Source: Streptomyces sp. T39 (GTDB lineage Bacteria > Actinomycetota > Actinomycetes > Streptomycetales > Streptomycetaceae). From it: a stretch of 63,360 bases of DNA. Of the stretch, positions 60,488 to 63,360 are shown piece by piece. Under the pieces are notes generated by a model. The model made no database searches. It was given only the letters and a program-made list of their open reading frames with translations, and had not been told where the DNA came from. The stretch spans positions 1 through 63,360 of the forward strand of contig NZ_RDBP01000015.1 in the NCBI RefSeq assembly GCF_008042045.1, given 5' to 3'. The first letter of the stretch is position 1; every line of letters begins with the position of its first letter. Both the position numbers and the translations under genes were made by a program.

Positions 60488-60796
60488 TCAGGGAGCGCCG
60501 GTGGTCGCCCAGGTGCGGAACAGGGCTAGGACCTCGGTGAGGTTGCCGGGGCCGCAAGTTGCGCGGAAGGTGTTCTCCGCGGTCCAGGCCCGGACCCAGT
60601 CCTGGGGGCTGCGCGTGAGGTCCCGGCGGGGGTAGTCGCGTCCCTCCAGGTCCGTCTCCTCCAGATCGACCGTGAGGGTCCAGCCGGGGTTGTCGAGCGT
60701 GGCGATCTTGACACCCCACTCGTGCTCCCAGTCGCCGTCGCACTGCTTCGCGTACCAGTCCTGCAGCCAGGCCAGCAGGTGATCCGAATCGTTCAT
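60488..60796 (-). CDS. Imm53-family immunity protein, orphan
   Basis: A 102-residue protein matching Immunity protein 53: HLLAWLQDWYAKQCDGDWEH, EWGVKIATLDNPGWTLTVDL and DWVRAWTAENTFRATCGPGN. Imm53 proteins neutralise toxins of polymorphic or contact-dependent systems. No polymorphic-toxin gene, secretion marker or RHS repeat lies nearby, so it is an orphan, perhaps protecting against neighbours' toxins. ATG 60796 (MNDSDHLLAW). The AraC/GyrI gene downstream starts 120 bp away in the same direction. Confidence 0.9.
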   Translation of the reverse strand: MNDSDHLLAWLQDWYAKQCDGDWEHEWGVKIATLDNPGWTLTVDLEETDLEGRDYPRRDLTRSPQDWVRAWTAENTFRATCGPGNLTEVLALFRTWATTGAP

Positions 60797-60979
60797 GACA
60801 GGAGAGGTTAGTGCGGTGACCGCACGGCGCGCCGGGCCGCTGTGCCGGGTGGGCGCCCGGCCGTCGCCGCCGTCCCGGGCTGTGGCCACCGCAGCCTCCG
60901 GCCCGGGTCCCGGGTCCTCGCGGCGGGCCGGGATCCGGTGCGGATCCGGCCGGGACCGTGCGCGCATCGGGACGCTGTC

Positions 60980-62929
60980 TCAGGGCGTGACGACGGGGAA
61001 GGCGGGATGCGGCTTGTCCAGGACGGACAGGAGCCGGGTGAGGAGGGTGGCGTCGCCGTCCATGGTGATGCCGTCGGTGCCCTGCCCGGCGAGCATGCGC
61101 AGGAGCTGGGCCTTGGTCATCGTCATGGTGAGGCCGGCGCCGGGGGTCCGCCGCGGGCCGGTGGTCCAGGTGAGGAGCCCGTTCGCGAGGCGCAGGCGCC
61201 AGTGGCCGTCACCGATGCGCCAGTCGATCGTGAGGTCGGTCGTCCATGCCTTCGGTCCGTTCACCCGGACGGCGAGGCCGTCGATGAGCTGACCGACCGT
61301 CAGGGCCTGCTGCATGTCGGGGCCGAGGGCCGCCCCGGCGGCGGGCGCGATGCCGTGGGTGAGTTCCTGGGCGCCCGTGAGGTAGAAGTTGCGCCAGACG
61401 GCGTTCTCGACGGCGTGTCCGAGGCGGGTGTAGAGCGCGGCCAGGTCGCGGCGGGCCCGTTTGTCGCCGGGGTCGTTGAAAACGGCGTGGTTGAGCAGGG
61501 TGACGGCGAAACGCAGGTCTCCCCTGTCCGTGTAGTGCCGGGCACGGGCACGGACCGCGGCCTGCCCGCCGATGGTCTCCACCCAGCGGCGGGCCTCCTC
61601 GACGGGAGGGTGTTCCCACAGATGGGCGGGGTTGCCGTCGAACCATCCCATGTAGCGCTGGTAGACCGCCTTGACGTTGTGACTGAGGGAGCCGTAGTAG
61701 CCGCGGTTGGCCCAGACCTCTTCGAGTTGGGGCGGCAGCCGGAAGTCCTCGGCGATCTCGGTGCCGGTCATGCCCTGGTTGATCTGCCGGACGGTCTGGT
61801 CGTGGAGGTAGCCGTACAGGTCCCGCTGGTGGGTGAGGAGTTCGACGATGGCGTCGTTCCCCCAGGTGGGCCAGTGGTGGGAGGCGAACGCGACATCGGC
61901 GGTGCCGGTGTACAGGCCGATCGACTCGGTGAGGTAGCCCGCCCAGGCATGCGCGTCGCGCACCTGGGCGCCGCGCAGGGTCACGATGTTGTGCATGGTG
62001 TGGGTGGCGTTCTCCGCCATGCAGACGGCGCGCAGGTCGGGGAAGAGGAAGTTCATCTCCTCCTGGCACTCGGTTCCGGGGGTCATCTGGAAGCGGATCC
62101 GGACCCCGTCGAGGGTTGTCTCCTCCCCCGTGGCCCTGATGGAGTGCGTGGGAGGGATGAGGCCGACGGTGCCCAGCGAGACGGTCAGGCCGAGACCGCA
62201 CCCGACCTGGGCCGTGGCACCGGCGGGAAGTCTGGAGCCGTACATGTAGGAGGCCCTGCGGGACATGGCCGGGCCCGCGTAGACGTTCTCGCTGACGGCG
62301 TGTTCCATGAAGCCGTCGGGCGCCAGGACGGGCACGTCCCCCGCGCCGTCCGGCAGCACGCCGCGGCAGCCGCCGAAGTGGTCGACGTGCGGGTGGGTGT
62401 AGATCATCGCCGTGACGGGCCGTTCGCCGCGGTGGTCGCGGTAGAGACGCAGGGCCGCGGCGGCCGTCTCGGCGGAGATGAGCGGGTCGATGACGATGAC
62501 GCCGGTGTCTCCTTCGACGATCGTCATGTTGGACAGGTCCAGGCCCCTGACCTGGTAGATGCGGTCGGTGACCCGGTACAGGCCCTGATGTGACAGGAGC
62601 CGGGCCTGGCGCCACAGGCTGGGGTCCACGGTGTCGGGCGCCTGTTCTCCGGCGTCCTCGAGGAAGCGGTAGGCGTCCGGGTCCCAGGCGGTCCTGCCGG
62701 CGGCGGTGGTGATCGGGCCGCCCGTGAACGCGGCGACGAATCCGCGGTGGGCGTCGGCGAAGTCGTCCGTGTCGTCGTAAGGGAGGCCGTCCGTGCGCGT
62801 CGGCGCCGGAGTGGTCCCTGGCCGGCGGAGGCCCGAAGCGGCCTGCGCGGTCTGGGGGTTGAGCGAGACGGCTGCGGCGGCTGCGCCGGCCGTGGCGGCG
62901 ACGAAGCCGCGCCTGTTCATCGGCGTCAT
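60980..62929 (-). CDS. Alkylsulfatase of the SdsA1/metallo-beta-lactamase family, Tat-exported
   Basis: A 649-residue enzyme that hydrolyses alkyl sulfates such as SDS. The N-terminus has a Tat signal (MNRRGFVAATAG, hydrophobic core, AQA cleavage). The MBL domain has the zinc ligands THPHVDHFGG (His179, His181, Asp183, His184) and the second-metal segment CMAENATHTMHN. A dimerisation segment and a C-terminal SCP2-like domain (ending TMTMTKAQLLRMLAGQ, ITMDGD) complete it. ATG 62929 is 11 bp after AGAAAGG; ATG 62920 is an alternative. A 29-bp palindrome lies upstream. Gives sulfur/carbon from surfactants or detoxifies them. Confidence 0.94.
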   Translation of the reverse strand: MTPMNRRGFVAATAGAAAAAVSLNPQTAQAASGLRRPGTTPAPTRTDGLPYDDTDDFADAHRGFVAAFTGGPITTAAGRTAWDPDAYRFLEDAGEQAPDTVDPSLWRQARLLSHQGLYRVTDRIYQVRGLDLSNMTIVEGDTGVIVIDPLISAETAAAALRLYRDHRGERPVTAMIYTHPHVDHFGGCRGVLPDGAGDVPVLAPDGFMEHAVSENVYAGPAMSRRASYMYGSRLPAGATAQVGCGLGLTVSLGTVGLIPPTHSIRATGEETTLDGVRIRFQMTPGTECQEEMNFLFPDLRAVCMAENATHTMHNIVTLRGAQVRDAHAWAGYLTESIGLYTGTADVAFASHHWPTWGNDAIVELLTHQRDLYGYLHDQTVRQINQGMTGTEIAEDFRLPPQLEEVWANRGYYGSLSHNVKAVYQRYMGWFDGNPAHLWEHPPVEEARRWVETIGGQAAVRARARHYTDRGDLRFAVTLLNHAVFNDPGDKRARRDLAALYTRLGHAVENAVWRNFYLTGAQELTHGIAPAAGAALGPDMQQALTVGQLIDGLAVRVNGPKAWTTDLTIDWRIGDGHWRLRLANGLLTWTTGPRRTPGAGLTMTMTKAQLLRMLAGQGTDGITMDGDATLLTRLLSVLDKPHPAFPVVTP

Positions 62930-63019
62930 GGGGTGAGTGACCTTTCTGGGCCGGTCGGACGTCACGGCACGGGAGGGGAGGGCGAACGGGTGTCCGCCGT
63001 CGGCCGCGGCCGACGGCTC

Positions 63020-63048
63020 CCACTATTGCAGTACGACTGCAATAGTGG
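63020..63048. promoter_or_regulatory. 29-bp perfect palindrome upstream of alkylsulfatase
   Basis: CCACTATTGCAGT-ACG-ACTGCAATAGTGG, 13-bp arms and a 3-bp centre. AT-rich against its surroundings; 91 bp from the alkylsulfatase start and 21 bp from the plus-strand ATG 63069. Fits a TetR-type operator. Confidence 0.88.
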
Positions 63049-63068
63049 TCAAGGGGCAGCCGGCGCGA

Positions 63069-63360
63069 ATGCGCCACGCGGCAGAAGACGGAACGGTGGG
63101 CCCCGGCCCAGCGGTTGCGGAGGACCGGACGGCAACACGCGGCCAGGGGGCCCCGGAGGACCGGACGGCAGCGCTCGACCGAACGGTCGCCGAGGACCTG
63201 ACGGCACCGCTCGACCCGGCGGTCCCGGAGGACCGGACGACAACACGCGACCCGGCGGTCCCGGAGGACCGGACGGCAACACGCGACCCGGCGGTCTCGG
63301 AGGACCGGACGGCAACACGCGGCCAGGGGGTCTCGGAGGACCGGACGGCAGCGCTCGACC
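63069..63360 (+). CDS. Start of a divergent gene with 12-residue tandem repeats (partial)
   Basis: From ATG 63069 a plus-strand frame stays open to the window edge: MRHAAEDGTVGPGPAVAEDR, then units of the form EDRTATRDPAVP (12 residues, 36 bp), about seven in all. It is divergent from the alkylsulfatase and begins 21 bp after the shared palindrome, where a regulator gene would be expected; the repeats would then form an unusual N-terminal extension. The repeats also leave a Gly/Pro-rich frame open on the minus strand. No domain is visible within the window, so identity is open. Confidence 0.45.
   Translation, partial: MRHAAEDGTVGPGPAVAEDRTATRGQGAPEDRTAALDRTVAEDLTAPLDPAVPEDRTTTRDPAVPEDRTATRDPAVSEDRTATRGQGVSEDRTAALD
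63120..63360. repeat. 36-bp tandem repeat array
   Basis: Units start in exact register at 63120, 63156, 63192, 63228, 63264, 63300 and 63336 (the last is cut by the edge), each opening GAGGACCGGACGGCA or a one- or two-base variant. The period is a multiple of three. Confidence 0.95.

Noticed and set aside
63049..63318. Collagen-like Gly-Pro-Pro protein on the minus strand
   Set aside because: The GPPGPPGR periodicity is the reverse reading of the 36-bp repeat; the plus frame is better placed relative to the palindrome, and the minus frame stops inside that palindrome's flank. Not excluded fully, but not annotated.

Overview
The window reads as chromosomal DNA of a high-GC actinomycete, almost certainly Streptomyces or a close relative. 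Codon third positions are nearly always G or C, GTG starts are common, and the gene families are typical of that genus: a RheA/Hsp18 pair, a MurR/RpiR-MurQ pair, Trypco/nSTAND conflict proteins and ferritin-type acyl-ACP desaturases. No ribosomal, tRNA, CRISPR, phage or insertion-sequence gene was seen. Many short monocistronic or paired genes with their own regulators, together with several broken genes, suggest an accessory part of the chromosome.

Layout. 1-3.5 kb is copper handling: cutC and a copper-exporting P-type ATPase behind two CsoR-like operators, with a partial inverted copy of cutC at the left edge. 3.6-8.4 kb has an HD-domain protein, a Cmx-type efflux pump, a DUF4031 pair and the murR/murQ peptidoglycan-recycling pair. 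8.5-12.7 kb has an ABC ATPase whose permease is reduced to a stub, followed by small stress-type proteins. 12.8-16.1 kb is a heat-shock block: hsp18 and rheA sharing an exact RheA operator, then htpG. 16.4-23.4 kb holds acetyltransferase and hypothetical genes, a two-gene cassette made of a MACPF-like protein with a PASTA-like tail and a double Wza-fold protein, and an alpha/beta-hydrolase fused to an aminoglycoside-phosphotransferase fold. 23.5-25.9 kb has an AraC regulator and an ArsR/SRPBCC operon with twin operators. 26.1-31.0 kb is a conflict-system pair: a Trypco1-like protein and a 1464-residue trypsin-nSTAND-TM-propeller protein.

31-41.8 kb contains a GNAT protein, a sigma-like protein, DinB and SRPBCC proteins, a TetR/SDR divergent pair, a Ppx/GppA phosphatase, a DUF427 protein and a four-gene regulator/ABC exporter operon controlled by twin palindromes. 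41.9-50.9 kb has a Ku remnant, a coiled-coil protein, a TetR/hydrolase pair with a double operator, a TPR protein, a methyltransferase, a hydrolase, an amino-acid permease and a MerR remnant carrying a micro-inversion. 51-57.9 kb has an isochorismatase-type hydrolase and then a tightly packed minus-strand cluster: desaturase, MFS exporter, acyl carrier protein, ketosynthase, second desaturase, SGNH hydrolase. This looks like a small, dedicated unsaturated-fatty-acyl pathway. 58-63.4 kb has a nucleotidyltransferase fragment, an ABM monooxygenase, an AraC/GyrI regulator, an orphan Imm53 immunity protein and a Tat-exported alkylsulfatase divergent from the start of a gene built on 36-bp repeats.

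The best candidates for undescribed biology are the MACPF/Wza-fold cassette (19.3-21.3 kb), the acyl-desaturase cluster (51.8-57.9 kb), the hydrolase-phosphotransferase fusion (21.8-23.4 kb) and the trypsin-nSTAND system (26.1-31.0 kb). All functional names come from reading motifs; no database search was run.
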